From Rhodamnia argentea (taxonomy: Eukaryota > Streptophyta > Magnoliopsida > Myrtales > Myrtaceae), in contig NC_063156.1 in the NCBI RefSeq assembly GCF_020921035.1, forward strand, positions 4,030,001 to 4,094,000: a stretch of 64,000 bases of DNA. The letters run 5' to 3'. This document shows positions 24,234 to 35,170 of this stretch, one piece after another. The notes beneath the pieces were generated by a model. The model saw only the letters and a program-made list of their open reading frames with translations, was not told the DNA's origin and made no database searches. The position numbers were made by a program, and so were the translations under genes. The number at the start of each line of letters is the position of its first letter. Within the stretch, counting starts at the first letter, position 1.

Positions 24234-26576
24234 AAACTTTGCTCTTTCTCGGTGAAGGTTAAATAACGCGATATATTACTTTATAAAGGATCTGAAAAGG
24301 TCGAGCTTTGAAGACTAGGAATCTCGAGCGGAACTTTCTGTTTTTTGTGCTCTTTTTTACCTCCATGCAGTACAAACAAATTAATTTACAGGAACTTATC
24401 TAAATTGTCTTGAATATGATGTTATATATCTGATTGCATAGGAATCTGATACCACGTTGGACTCCATTTCAAGAAAATCCTCACTCGTACACCTTACTCA
24501 GTTATTCATTTGTGCTCGGTTCGCGAAAAACTAAGATTAGCCTCCATAAATCTTCACCTACTCCAGACCTAAGTTTCACTATACGCACGTTGTGAAGTCT
24601 AAATTTTATCAAAAGGCTCAAAGCATCACAGGTAGTCGATTGGTTCGCCACCGTAAAATCACGACACATCGAACGCGCCACTCATGTAGTTTTAGGACGA
24701 TAATCAATCAACGTGATCCCAGGAGGCATCTGTAATTAAGCCTGTTTTTCTAGTAATTTTGGGTGATTGATCGTGTCCATTTACACCCTGCTAAATTAAG
24801 AGAGAGTGAGTCCCGTCATGTTAAAGGCAGAGTAGTGCGGTAGGCCTAGAAGCATTGGTTTAATTTGCTTTGTTGTTGATTTTGGGTGCAAATCTTTGGG
24901 CTAATGCGCTTGTATCCTCTATAAAATATTTGGGAGGACGTGAATGAAAGACGGTTCAATGTCCAACTCGAATTAGCTACACATTGCCCCAAATTCCTCC
25001 ACGCTAATGGAAAAAGATTCTGCCATTTAAAGCGCGAACATGCTTTGAATCAATGCGTAAAGGCATCACTTTTCCCATGGGCTTTATGCGGTTGCTGCTG
25101 CCCGGAGAGGTGACAATCATTTATATAGGCTGTTTCTATTGGAAACATGTGAATCTGGCCACGCCGTATAACATATACAGTTCAACCCTCCCACATCAAT
25201 CAAATGCCCTCCTCCATGGCCGGCCATCATGGCCAGTGGCCTTGACGAACACAGCCACTGTCGCTCGCCGTTGTCCATCAGTCGACAACCATCTCTCTTC
25301 ATTGCCCTTCAGTCCACCACCGAACCTTGACTGCAGGCGACGGCCACCAGCAACTGCGGATCCGAGTCCATTGGTGGTCATCGACGAACTCCATGGTCTC
25401 AGGCCTGAGGTCGACGAGAGAAAGATGATGCCTGGATGTGGTTGAGGTGGCCATGACTCGGTGGCAACGGTGGCTTGTCGGATGGTGGCATAATTTGTTA
25501 GGTGCCAATCGTTGTGATCATGTCCATGTAGTATAGACCAATTAAAGGTCGGTCATTTTTAATGGTCGAATGCCCACGGTCCATGTATCTTTGACGGAGA
25601 GAATAAACGGATTTCTCGTTGGCTACTTAAGGCACTTTATTTAGTGCACATCAAAAGAACTCGAGCCGTTGGATGTTACTCAATACTACTATAACTTAAC
25701 AACGAAAAATCATTTCATCGGAAGCGTCGTCTTTCAAGAGGTTAGCCTAATAAAATTATTTGCATTAGATTGTGGATTAGTGGGATGCTCAACATCAATC
25801 GCACTCGTAGATTTAGGGTATGATGGACTAGAATTAACCAGCACATCGGCAGGGTTGGGTTAACTTACTTTAGAACATGCGCCCATTTTACAGCAGATGA
25901 AGCAGCAACCATGGAAGTCTTCCTTGATGAAACAGGGACCAAGATCCTTCATCCTCAGTTACTTCCCAAGCAGCCAACAGATAGGAAGGACGATGGCCTC
26001 CACCTCCGCTCGACAATCGACCACTTAATCGGCCCCTTTCTCGGGTCCTTCCGGCGCGTAAGATCAAACAAACCCTACGCCGCCCATTGCCCTTCCTATT
26101 TGTAATCCTTTCGGATGGTGCTACCCAAATAACGCGTCTTCTTGCCTAGGCCCTATTATGAGTTTAGACAGAACAATTGTTCCTCTTCTCTTTTGGGGCT
26201 ATAGGTGAATTTATCGTCCTTTTTCCTTTTGTAAATAGCCATAAGAAGATGAGACAATTACCATCCACATAGCTTTTCTTTCTAACCCAAAGTACATAAT
26301 TTAGGACAATCCCTTGAAGCTTCTCTATTTTTCAAACTTGTAATAAAAAATCAGCTTTTAAAAAACAAAAAACAGCATAGACATCATAAACACATGTCGG
26401 AACAACCGATACTCTCTAATTGATTATGCACAAGTGAATCCAGCTCAGTGTATAGATGAAGGAGATTTTTCTTTTTTCTTGTTCTTTTTGGAAAAAAGAT
26501 AAGAAGGTAACTAAACAACAACATATCTTGCCTAGAAGGCTCTCTATACATTGACCCACCCACTCAAACTTAGGCA
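24234..26576. other. Intergenic, no recognisable gene
   Basis: Starts with a 3' flank homologous to that of PG2. A GC-rich patch at about 25200-25480 has open frames on both strands, and another short frame lies at 25911-26105 (LPKQPTDRKDDGLHL). None resembles a family I know and none has supporting splice structure. No tandem or inverted repeats stand out. Confidence 0.6.
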
Positions 26577-27041
26577 CTACATCAAGAGTGCATACCGCAT
26601 GCTGTCACTCACTATGAGATGATTCATCTCTGATGCTTGATGGCCGAATTCATGACCGGACACCCACACCCCATCAGCCCCATTCGCATGGGGAGGAGAG
26701 ACGCAAGAGACGATCGAAACCGTGGCGCGAATGATGCCGTAGAACAACACCGGGAGCCCTCTCCAACCCCGTGACGACCGCCCGTCCAGTTCCCGCGCGA
26801 AGATCGGTAGGTCGGCTTGGTCCCCGCGACCCAGCATGGCTTCGTCGGCGACTCTCGAGCTCTTCCTCCTCGGCATCGCACTGAACATCCGCCGCATATG
26901 CTGGCGGAGAGCGGAAGGGACTTCAAGTTCCGATTTCAGGTGGGAGGATGTGAGAGCATGAGACCAGATGAGATGTACTTGGGGGGGTTTTGATAATGGG
27001 TGAGTTGGTGGTGGTGTTGCTAGTGCTTGTGTTTGTCGCAC
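26577..27041 (-). pseudogene. FAD2-like (oleate desaturase) relic
   Basis: A 154-aa minus-strand frame whose residues 124-136 read GVWVSGHEFGHQA. This resembles GVWV-I-A-HECGHHA, the first histidine box of membrane-bound microsomal Delta-12 desaturases (family knowledge). After the box the weakly matching part ends in a stop within 25 residues. The second and third His boxes and the membrane segments are missing, and the sequence before residue 95 does not resemble FAD2. Only a relic, or a chance match, is supported. In FAD2 the boxes bind the di-iron centre; this product could not. Confidence 0.35.
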
Positions 27042-27907
27042 TCTAAAAGAAGTAGAGACCCTTCACTGTAAAGGAAACTTAATGCACAATCATGCTGGTG
27101 GGGTCTATTGAACGCCAAAAATGCCGACCAAAAAAGATGCATAATTAGGCACGTACATAGCTTTTGATGGAGATTTCCTTGAACTATTTTGAAAAATCAC
27201 TAAACTCAGTACATCAAAAAGAAGGACATAATTTTCCCCTTTTTTATCTTTTGGTTTTTAGTGGTATCAATTCCAGTTCACATTAGTGTGAATCGACGGA
27301 TCAAAAAAATCTGTAAAAAACGAGACAAAATTTGAGGAGCAGATCTTATCCGAACCAGTAGGCTCAATTCCAATCTGATCAAAAGTTGTAGCGGTCGATG
27401 CACTCGATTTGATTGTTTTTGTCAGACATGAGAGGAACAAATTAGGGATACGTACGTTTGTAGATGTTCAAAGAAACATATACATACACACACCTAGAGA
27501 AAGAATATGTTGCTTTGATTGATGGCTCAGTGCACTTAGGAAATGAGTGGTCCATCCATGTGAGAGAATCGGGACTAGCATTATGCTTTTATCAGGCCAC
27601 ACAAAATGGGTTACAAGTTGGTCTTTCTTGAAAGCAACATGTCTCTTCTGGAAAAAAAAAAAAAAGCTACAAATAAAGATATGCTTAACCAAAAATAATA
27701 ATAATATAGATATCATATGAACCTTAAGATGTAAATAAAGGAGACGCGCAAGAGAGGACAAAACAATTTTACTACGTGCCGATGTGTTTTTTTATTTGCA
27801 AATATTATGCGCGAAATGAGCATCGTAGAATTGTTGCATAATTTAAAAGTTAAGCATTGGCAAGATGAGATTCGCATTCGAGTAGAATTCTGTTGCTCGT
27901 CGTTGTA
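27042..27907. other. Intergenic, nothing recognised
   Basis: AT-rich DNA with an A-run at about 27650; frames across it are short and low in complexity. Confidence 0.6.
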
Positions 27908-28645
27908 GGAAAAATTACTCATAAAGTCCTAAATCTATTGTATTTTTACTAGTTTAGTCCTAAATTTTTTAATTATGTCAATCGAGTCATAAACCTTTTT
28001 CATGTTTTGCCAATTGAGTCCATCCGATAAATTTTGACTTGAAATCGCTAATGTAGATGCCGGCTGTCCGACATGATATGGCCCGTAGTGATGTGGACAA
28101 TTTCTTTTTATTAATATTTAATTTTTAAAATTTTTTATTTTATTTTATTTTCCTTCTTTACTTTTTTTTTTTTTTATCGTGACCGGCGACGGTCGCGACC
28201 ACCAATATGGCCACTCTCGCCTAGATCTAGCGAGGGAATGGTCTAAGCGAGGGCATCGCGACCTCTAGCGAGGCCGGCCTTGCCCGGATCCGGTAAGGCG
28301 ACCTTGCTAGCGGTTGCTATGGTCTAGGTGAGGGCTTGAAGACTCTCCTGGCCATGATATAAAAAAAAAAAAAAAGGAAAGGAGAAGAAAATAAAAAGAA
28401 AAGAAAAGAATTAGTAAATTAATAAAAAATTAAAAAGACAAAAAAATGTTCAAGTTAGTGTCGGTCGCAGCACATAGGATGATCGACGCCTACATCAGTG
28501 ATTTCGGATCAAAATTAGCCGGATGGACTCAATTGGTAAAGTGTGAAATTGTATAGAATGCAATTGACACAATTAAAAATTTTATGATTGAATTGGCAAA
28601 AATGTAGTATGTTTAGAAATTTGTTAGTAATTTTTCCCTCTTTAT
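27908..28645. repeat. Inverted-repeat element, TCCTAAACC family, with GC-rich centre
   Basis: Left end GGAAAAATTACTCATAAAGTC and right end TTGTTAGTAATTTTTCCC are inverse. The arms are about 200 bases each. The inner left flank has GCCGGCTGTCCGACATG and the inner right flank GCACATAGGATGATCGACG. The centre (about 28180-28350) is GC-rich with AGCGAGG, GCCGGCCTTGCCCGGATCC and CCTTGCTAGCGG. This is one of the best preserved members in the window. No protein is encoded. Confidence 0.82.
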
Positions 28646-28716
28646 AGGTAAAACACTACAACATTGATGGATCCATCATAGTGGATGATTTTATGAAGGT
28701 AAATTTGTTTTATTTA

Positions 28717-28959
28717 GGCTCCATTTATTCCTTGGACAATGAACGTTTTGGAATAAATTTTCTCAAAAATAATCGTTTGTGTTGATCCAAATAATTACTC
28801 AATAAAAAATAACTTTTTTTTATAAGCAAGAACTTGTTCTAAACTTTTTCGTGGACGATAAAATTATTTTTTATTAATTTATTTTCGGAAGTGATGCAAG
28901 CGATCAATTTTAGAAAAATATTTTTTAAATTGTTTACTTTTCGCGAAACAAATGGGGCC
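28717..28959. mobile_element. 243-bp Tourist-like MITE
   Basis: Starts GGCTCCATTTATTCC and ends TTCGCGAAACAAATGGGGCC (inverted ends), flanked by TTA on both sides (28714-28716 and 28960-28962). The ends match those of the 2.8-kb element at 18800-21608, so this is a deletion-derived relative. Confidence 0.75.
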
Positions 28960-28962
28960 TTA

Positions 28963-31440
28963 ATAATATCATGAAGTGGCGGTTGACAAGAAGCCACGTT
29001 TGCACATGATCTCGAAGTCAACAATTGAATGTTATAAATAGGAAGTCTTTTTGAGGACATTCCTGAGATCTGTGTAAAGAGAAATGTGAATAATCTGAAA
29101 GCATATGGATCAAGGCCCACTACATGGTGGCCCTTTGTAGACGGGTGGGCCTAGTTAACCTTAGTCAACATTAGTTCATATGGCCTGAGTTTTCTTTTTA
29201 AGGGGTTGATGGTGGTCGCCGGTTACCGCCATGGCAGCAGCGGCGGAGGGCGACATCTCTCTCTGGGGTTGCCCCATGTACATGGAATGGACGCTCTCAC
29301 ACAAACTGAGAGTTAATCGGTTGCTCGAAAAGTCGGAGACACTCTACCGTGAACCACAAAAAAAAAAAAAAAATCATTCTCGTAAAGTTTAGCCGCTCTG
29401 CATATTGGCTCCGGCTTGAACGTTTCAACGTACATGTAAAAATTCAGATCTATGGTATGAAGGGTCAACGTAAAAATTAAGATACCAACTCAATCAGATC
29501 ACCCAGTTGCTCAAAATCGGAATATAAAAAGGTTTGGTTTTGGCTTTGTGTACGAGGCTTAATTACTTGAACGCAATTCTAGCTTTTTGGACACGGCTCA
29601 GTTTACCATTTCCTCACATGTCTTGGTAGATAGATAAGACAGGAAATATTAAATGTTCATGTCTTTGTCAAGTTTCAACCTCTTCGGCCAAAAAATAAAA
29701 GAAAAAGGAAAGAAGTTTCGACCTCAAATTTCTTGAAGAAAAATGGTAAATTCAATGCGTGTAATTCATATGAATGACAGCAACTGTGTTATGGTAATTT
29801 ACAAATGTCATCTGGACATGCAATTTCTTCTTTACAGCACCAAAATCACATAACCATATAAAGCGGAAGAAATTCATTCATTTAGGGGTGCGATTATTTC
29901 ACGAAAAACTCAAGATTTAGAAAATATTTTCGAGAAATAATTTGTTATACCACTTGAAAAAAATTGACTTTAGTGCTAAAGATATTTTTCATTCATCCAT
30001 TTTTTGCAAGCGATGAAAAGCGACCATTTTTCGAAAAATTAATTTTTAAATTTTTCGTGAAACAAATGTGCCTTTATATTTGAATAAGAGCGAAATATCC
30101 GTCGTGGTAACTATTCAACATCTTTTGATTAATTGTACATAATCTGCCAACCATACCAACCCATTTCGGGAGATGAACATCTTGATAAGATGTGTAAAGT
30201 TAGTGGGGGGGAGGAGTTGCCTTTATTACTTAATTTTTTCTCCTTTCACCCTCTTTTTTCTTTTCCTAATTTAAATTTAAATTTTTTCTTTTGGACTTTA
30301 ACCCTTGTAAGCTAGGGCTGACAATTGAGGAGGGGGGGAGGAATTTAAATAAGACACGGTGGTCACTAAAAGTTGGTTCTTTTTCCTGCTCCAAAAGGTC
30401 ATGTGAACACGACCTTTTTTTTCTAAATCTTGACTTTTTGGTGGCCAATCGTCTTTTAAAGTGCCCATCTAATGCATCTCCACCTTTGCACATTATCAAA
30501 AAGAAACCCACCCGCCCCAATTACTTAGGCTGCTTTAGACATGTCACAAAAGGAAAAATAAATCATTTCTCCGCTACTTAGTTATATGGTTGTGATGTCC
30601 GCATATAATCGTTTCGAGTTTCGCCGAAAATAATCATTTCTTCCGGACTATGGATTTCTTTTCTCTTTTCCTTTTTTCTTTTCTGACGTCCTCGGGCGAA
30701 CCCGATTTCGTAATCTCTGGTTCTAGAATTTTTTTTTTTTTTTTTGCGTATTTTCGACCTGGGCATGGCATTGAATATTTGGGGTTCTTGAAATAATTGA
30801 TGGTGCCGGAAAGAAATCTTGATTCATCATGCATTTCGAAGAGGCTTCATCACTATACAATAAATGCACATGAATTGACGTACCCCTCGCGCGAGGAAAA
30901 CAAGATACAAAAGAGATGAACGATTGTAAATTACTAGTGCGCAGGAAATTTTATTAATTTTTCTCTTTTGGATTATTCGTAAAGAAATTGGGGTGGAGGG
31001 TCCTCATCGCTAGTGTGTCACTGACCCAATGTCATGGAGTTTGAATTTGATTATTCGGATTAGGTCGCAATTATGGCTCGATCGGACGGCCCGGATCGCT
31101 CGGACCCTCGTTTTTTCTTTTTCCCCAAATGTCATGAGCTGAGTTCAATCTCCATCTTTTTTTTTTTTTCTTTCAATTTCATCCCTAGGCATGAGCATAA
31201 TTCAACGGTGGATCCCACAATGCTACGAGCGTTTTTCTTCCTTGTGGTTTCCGTCTCCTTTTAATGTTTTTATGGGCTCACCCCACATCTTGTTCCTGCT
31301 AGTCTATGGGGTTTATCTGCAAGTCATCGTCCTAGTTCACAGGCTCTTATTGGTCTCTCGGCTTTCTTTCGCCCTGCGGTTTTTGTTGAACCGTTCGGTG
31401 GCTTTCTCTCTCTTTTTTATCTTTGCCCTGCTGATGATCC
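28963..31440. other. Intergenic region upstream of the F-box gene
   Basis: No gene seen. It contains an A-run near 29360, one MITE-like element (29885-30073), T- and A-rich stretches near 30250 and 30730, and pyrimidine-rich DNA just before the F-box ATG. No clear TATA box could be chosen for the F-box gene. Confidence 0.55.
29885..30073. mobile_element. ~190-bp MITE, same family as 28717-28959
   Basis: Left end GGGGTGCGATTATTTCACGAAAA and right end TTTTTCGTGAAACAAATGTGCC are inverted. The flanks are TTTA on the left and TTTA on the right, so the exact 3-bp target duplication is ambiguous. Confidence 0.6.
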
Positions 31441-32730
31441 ATGGAGTTCGTTCACCACCCGCCGTGTAAGAAGCAGAGGTGCGAGCTAGGTGCTGACCCG
31501 CGCGACGAGACCGAGACCGGCATGGAGGACCTGCCGAGGGAGATCGTCCTCGACATCCTGTCGCGGCTGCCTGTCACGTCGATCGTGCGGTTCCGGCTCG
31601 TCTGCCGGTCCTGGCGGGCTCTGGGCCGAGACCCGCTTCTTCCCGACGCGCAGCTCGCCCGCACGGCGGCGAGAGATCCGGTCCTGGTGCTCCACAGCGA
31701 CTTCCCTCTCCGGAACCTGCTCAGCTTTGTGGAGTTGTCTGCTCGGGACCAGGATTGCGAGCACAACAGATCCAAGAAGACCCCTGTCGGGAAATTCAAT
31801 CCCCCTTTCTTGAATTCGATGCCCGAATTCGACGTGGTCGGTTCCTGCAACGGCTTGCTGTGCCTCGCCGATCTGCTCTACACGGAGACGCTGTTCGTGT
31901 ACAATCCCTTCACGAGGGACTGCAGGGAGCTGCCGCGGTCGCGGCAGTACGCGGATCAGACCGTTGTCTTCGGGTTCGGTTTCCACCCGGAAACCAGGGA
32001 GTACAAGGTGATCAAGATAGCGTACTACCCGAACCCATCAAGGGCCGGGGCGGGGGCACGGCGAGCGCGGCGGGTCCCGCACATGCAGTCGGAGGTCCAG
32101 GTCCTGACGCTCGGCGGGAGGAGGAGCCCGAGCCCAAGCCCGGCCTGGCGGAGCCTGGGGCGGGCGCCGTACCAGATCGACAAGCGCCCGTCGGAGACGG
32201 TGGTCAACGGGAGGCTGCACTGGGTGGCGGGGCCGCGGAGGTACCGGACGGCGCGGCAGCTGGTGTCGTTCGACCTGGCGGACGAGCAGTTCCGGGAGGT
32301 GCCGAGGCCGGAGGGGGGCACCATCGGGCGGTCCTACTACCAGCTGATGGAGCTGAGGGGGTGCCTGTCGGCCATAGTGTACTGCAACTACGGGAGGCTG
32401 GAGATTTGGGTGATGAAGAGGTACGACGCGAAGGAGTCGTGGGCGAGGGAGCACGTCATCGGGTCGTACATGCCCAAGGCACTGAAGCAGAATCCGACCA
32501 ACTTCATGCCGTTCAAGATGTGGAAGAGCAAGAGCAGGAGGGTGTCTAGGGTGGTGTGCGGATTGGACAGCGGGGAGATATTGTTGGAGTACAAGAGCAG
32601 GGCGTTGGCGGCTTACGATCCCAAAAGGGGTAAGTTTAGGGACATTTGGTTGCAGGGCATGCCCAATTGGTTCCGTGCATTTGTTCATGTGGGAAGCCTC
32701 AGCTGGATAGATTCCCACTCAGAAACATGA
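31441..32730 (+). CDS. F-box protein, At3g07870-like
   Basis: Single-exon F-box protein of 429 aa, expected to be the substrate-recognition subunit of an SCF ubiquitin ligase. The F-box is at about residues 30-65 (EDLPREIVLDILSRLP, then VCRSWRAL), the site that binds Skp1/ASK. The rest is an F-box-associated beta-propeller-like domain: MPEFDVVGSCNGLLCL, YNPFTRDCRELP, FGFGFHPETREYKVIKI, SEVQVLTLGG, WRSLGRAPY and GEILLEYKSRALAAYDP. From memory, the order and wording match Arabidopsis At3g07870 over nearly full length, so orthology is likely; that protein's targets are not known to me. The coding region is strikingly GC-rich compared with its AT-rich surroundings. The start fits because the N-terminal part upstream of the F-box is short and basic, as in the homologue. 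Confidence 0.92.
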   Translation: MEFVHHPPCKKQRCELGADPRDETETGMEDLPREIVLDILSRLPVTSIVRFRLVCRSWRALGRDPLLPDAQLARTAARDPVLVLHSDFPLRNLLSFVELSARDQDCEHNRSKKTPVGKFNPPFLNSMPEFDVVGSCNGLLCLADLLYTETLFVYNPFTRDCRELPRSRQYADQTVVFGFGFHPETREYKVIKIAYYPNPSRAGAGARRARRVPHMQSEVQVLTLGGRRSPSPSPAWRSLGRAPYQIDKRPSETVVNGRLHWVAGPRRYRTARQLVSFDLADEQFREVPRPEGGTIGRSYYQLMELRGCLSAIVYCNYGRLEIWVMKRYDAKESWAREHVIGSYMPKALKQNPTNFMPFKMWKSKSRRVSRVVCGLDSGEILLEYKSRALAAYDPKRGKFRDIWLQGMPNWFRAFVHVGSLSWIDSHSET

Positions 32731-32883
32731 CCATTTCTTCAAACCCAAAAAAAAAAAAAAAAAGTAAGGAAAGAAAGAGAAACAGGAAGAGGGAGAAGAA
32801 GAAGAAGAAGATGCTTCACTGTATTGTAAGTTCAAGTTCAAGTTCACATCTTTAATTATTTGAAATTTAATTAGGGTTTCATG

Positions 32884-32906
32884 TTCTCTCTCTCTCTCTC
32901 TCTCTC
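32884..32906 (+). repeat. (CT)n microsatellite after the F-box gene
   Basis: About 11 CT units, 155 bases beyond the stop codon, probably in the 3'UTR. A run of about 15 A lies at 32748-32763. Confidence 0.85.
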
Positions 32907-33577
32907 ATTGTGAATCTGCTTTTGTGAGTTCAGAATTTCTCTTTTGTTTAAGGGTTGTGATTGGCATCAACTCCATTCAGATCATGTGCTCACACCAGGT
33001 TGGGATTTGGTTTTTTTTTCTTTTCAAATGGGTGGGAGCTCTTTTCCAATCTGTATGGGGTGTGACTCAAAGTCCGGTTGGATAAAAATCTAAACTTTTG
33101 GGCTGGCCTTTGGCGCCCCACCAGGAGGAATTTATCTAAGAAAATCCCCTAAAGCTTTCCAAAATTCTTGCACAGAAATTTCGACCTAAACAGAAAGATA
33201 AACGAAGGGAATTCGACAGGGTTTGTGCTTTGCTCTCCCTTGTTGAGGGCGGGTTCTTCCCCCCCCATCTTAATCTTTTGGCTGAATAGATAAGTCATCG
33301 GCGACGCCGGGGCGTCGTGTCGCACGCGCGCGCAAGAGCTCCGCGTATTGTTTATGCGCTCGGTACATCTTTTCATGTTCGTGATTCGATTCGCCTTTGT
33401 TTATATCAAGTCAGAGCTAAGGCATAGCCGCGTATAATCTTCAACAATGTTAGGTTGAGCGGTTGAAAAATGTTTGGCAGCATAGGGATGCCTTTAAGAC
33501 CCGCCCCAGATGGAGTTGCTCGATGCAAATGCAAAAATTCCAGCATTTCCTCACCTCAATGCAACAATACCTACCCC

Positions 33578-33617
<40 letters not shown>

Positions 33618-33829
33618 GCAAAAACTAGATGTTTACGACCGCGGATTAAAAAAATCTTTTCCTGTCTTGTCTTTATGGCTCAAGTTGCGGAGAGATGAGG
33701 TGCGTGTCCATTGAAGTTTTCCTCCATAGGGCAATAGCACACGCGCAGAGTTGAACATCTCAATGTCAACAAGTGAGACTAACATAAGGTTCAAAAGGTG
33801 AATCATTGGAACATGAAAATGGGTCCTTG
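32907..33829. other. Intergenic with (GA)n microsatellite
   Basis: No gene. A GA dinucleotide run of about 31 bases occupies 33581-33611. Frames around it are Arg-Glu repeats caused by the microsatellite. Confidence 0.7.
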
Positions 33830-35170
33830 ATATAAGTGTACTGAAAGTCCTAAAACTTACCACGAAAGTATAATCGAATTCTAAAATTTTTAAAAAGTGT
33901 AATCAAGTCCTAAAAATCACAAAAGTGCAATCGAGTTCTAAAACTTTTAAAATGTGTGATCAAGTCACAAAACTTGTTAGAAAAACGTAATCAAATCCTT
34001 AAACTTTCAAAAAGTGTAATCAACGTAAAGATTTGATTTCATCAATTTGACAAGTCTTAAAATTTTATTGTACTTTTGAAATGGCAAAAGGACACTTGGA
34101 GTGTTACTATTTATATACGGTGCTCACTTTAGTGCCAACTTTTATTTTTTTGATCACTTAAGTGTTAAATCGAAGAAAAAAGATCACTTAAGTATCAATT
34201 CCGATAAAAAATAATCACTTAAGAGTCAACTTTGATCAAACAGGACACACGATTTTTTTTAATTAATTATTTAAATATTATTTGAAATTTTTTTAAAAAA
34301 AGTCAGTCCACATGGCATCCACATGGCAATTTAAAAAGAAAGTCCATGTGGATGCCTCATGAAATATCTTTTTACAAAATAAGCTAAAATATTTTTTTAA
34401 AAATTAAATAAAATTTTAAAAATAGCTAAATAATTAAAAAAAAATGATTTGTTGCATCTGTCGCCGCCTCCGCCGTCACCGCCGCCGCCGCCTCCGTTGT
34501 CACCCACCATCACCGGCAATGGTTGGCAAGGGTGGGGGATGGCCGGCGAGGGTTGCCGAGTGGTCGACAACCCCCGTTGGCTCCGGGCGAGGTGGCGCTA
34601 GGGACAGCGGGGCCTCATTGTCGTAGATCCGAGCGAGGCTCAACCTCGCCCGGTTTTGCGAGGTCCGGCCTCGCCGTGGCTAGGCGAGGTTGATTTCACC
34701 TAGCGACGGCCGGGCCTCGCCCTCGCCTAGATCCGCAACGGCTAGGCGACGCCCCGCCGTCCCTAGCTCGGCCTCGCTTGCGATTGGCGATGGTGGGTGG
34801 CGGCGGCGGCGAGGGTTTCCAAGCCCTAGCCGCTACAACACGTAGTTTTTCTTTTTTTTTTTGGGTTTTTAATTTTTTTTAAATTTTGGTTTTTTTTATT
34901 GTTGACTTGGAAGTTTCGACGAGCCAAGTAGATGCCATGCCAGATTTCCGACTAAGCTCACCGGAGTTGGTACTGAAATAACCGTTTTTAAAAAATATTG
35001 GCACTTAAGTGATAAAAAAAAATATTAGCACTAAAATGAGCGCTGCATAGCACCCCTACTGTCCTTCTATCATTTTTAAATATTTTTATAACTCAATTAC
35101 ACTTTTTCACAAGTTATAGAATTTAATGGGACTTTTCGAAAATTTTAGGGCAATATCTTGACAAGGTTCA
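33830..35170. repeat. Older inverted-repeat element split by a younger one
   Basis: The left part (33830-34084) consists of tandem units such as GTCCTAAAACTTTTAAAAAGTG; the right part (35076-35165) has the complement (CTCAATTACACTTTTTCAC...AATTTTAGGG). Between them lies a different element (34085-35075), so the two parts look like one interrupted copy. Confidence 0.55.
34085..35075. mobile_element. ~990-bp TIR element, 'AGTGCCAA' family, with GC-rich centre
   Basis: The left end reads GGCAAAAGGACACTTGGAGTG then GGTGCTCACTTTAGTGCC and GATCACTTAAGTG. The right end is the inverse: GGCACTTAAGTGATAAAA, AGCACTAAAATGAGCGC, then GCACCCCTACTGTCC. The centre (about 34450-34840) is GC-rich: GCGAGGTCCGGCCTCGCC, GGCGAGGTTGATTTC. 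There is no transposase. Its TIRs differ from the TCCTAAACC family and the Tourist-like family. Confidence 0.7.

Larger units (their letters stand above)
16436..24360 (+). repeat. Segmental duplication unit B (contains PG3)
   Basis: Right copy of the PG tandem duplication. It is about twice as long as unit A because it has received at least two insertions after duplication: gypsy material (about 16700-18180) and a 2.8-kb TAA-flanked element (18800-21608). Outside these insertions the order of blocks matches unit A. Confidence 0.78.

Noticed and set aside
25053-25510. GC-rich frames on both strands
   Set aside because: No recognisable family, no start or splice context, and both strands are equally open.
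34444-34840. GC-rich frame with CGCCGCC runs as a gene
   Set aside because: It is the centre of an inverted-repeat element and low-complexity.
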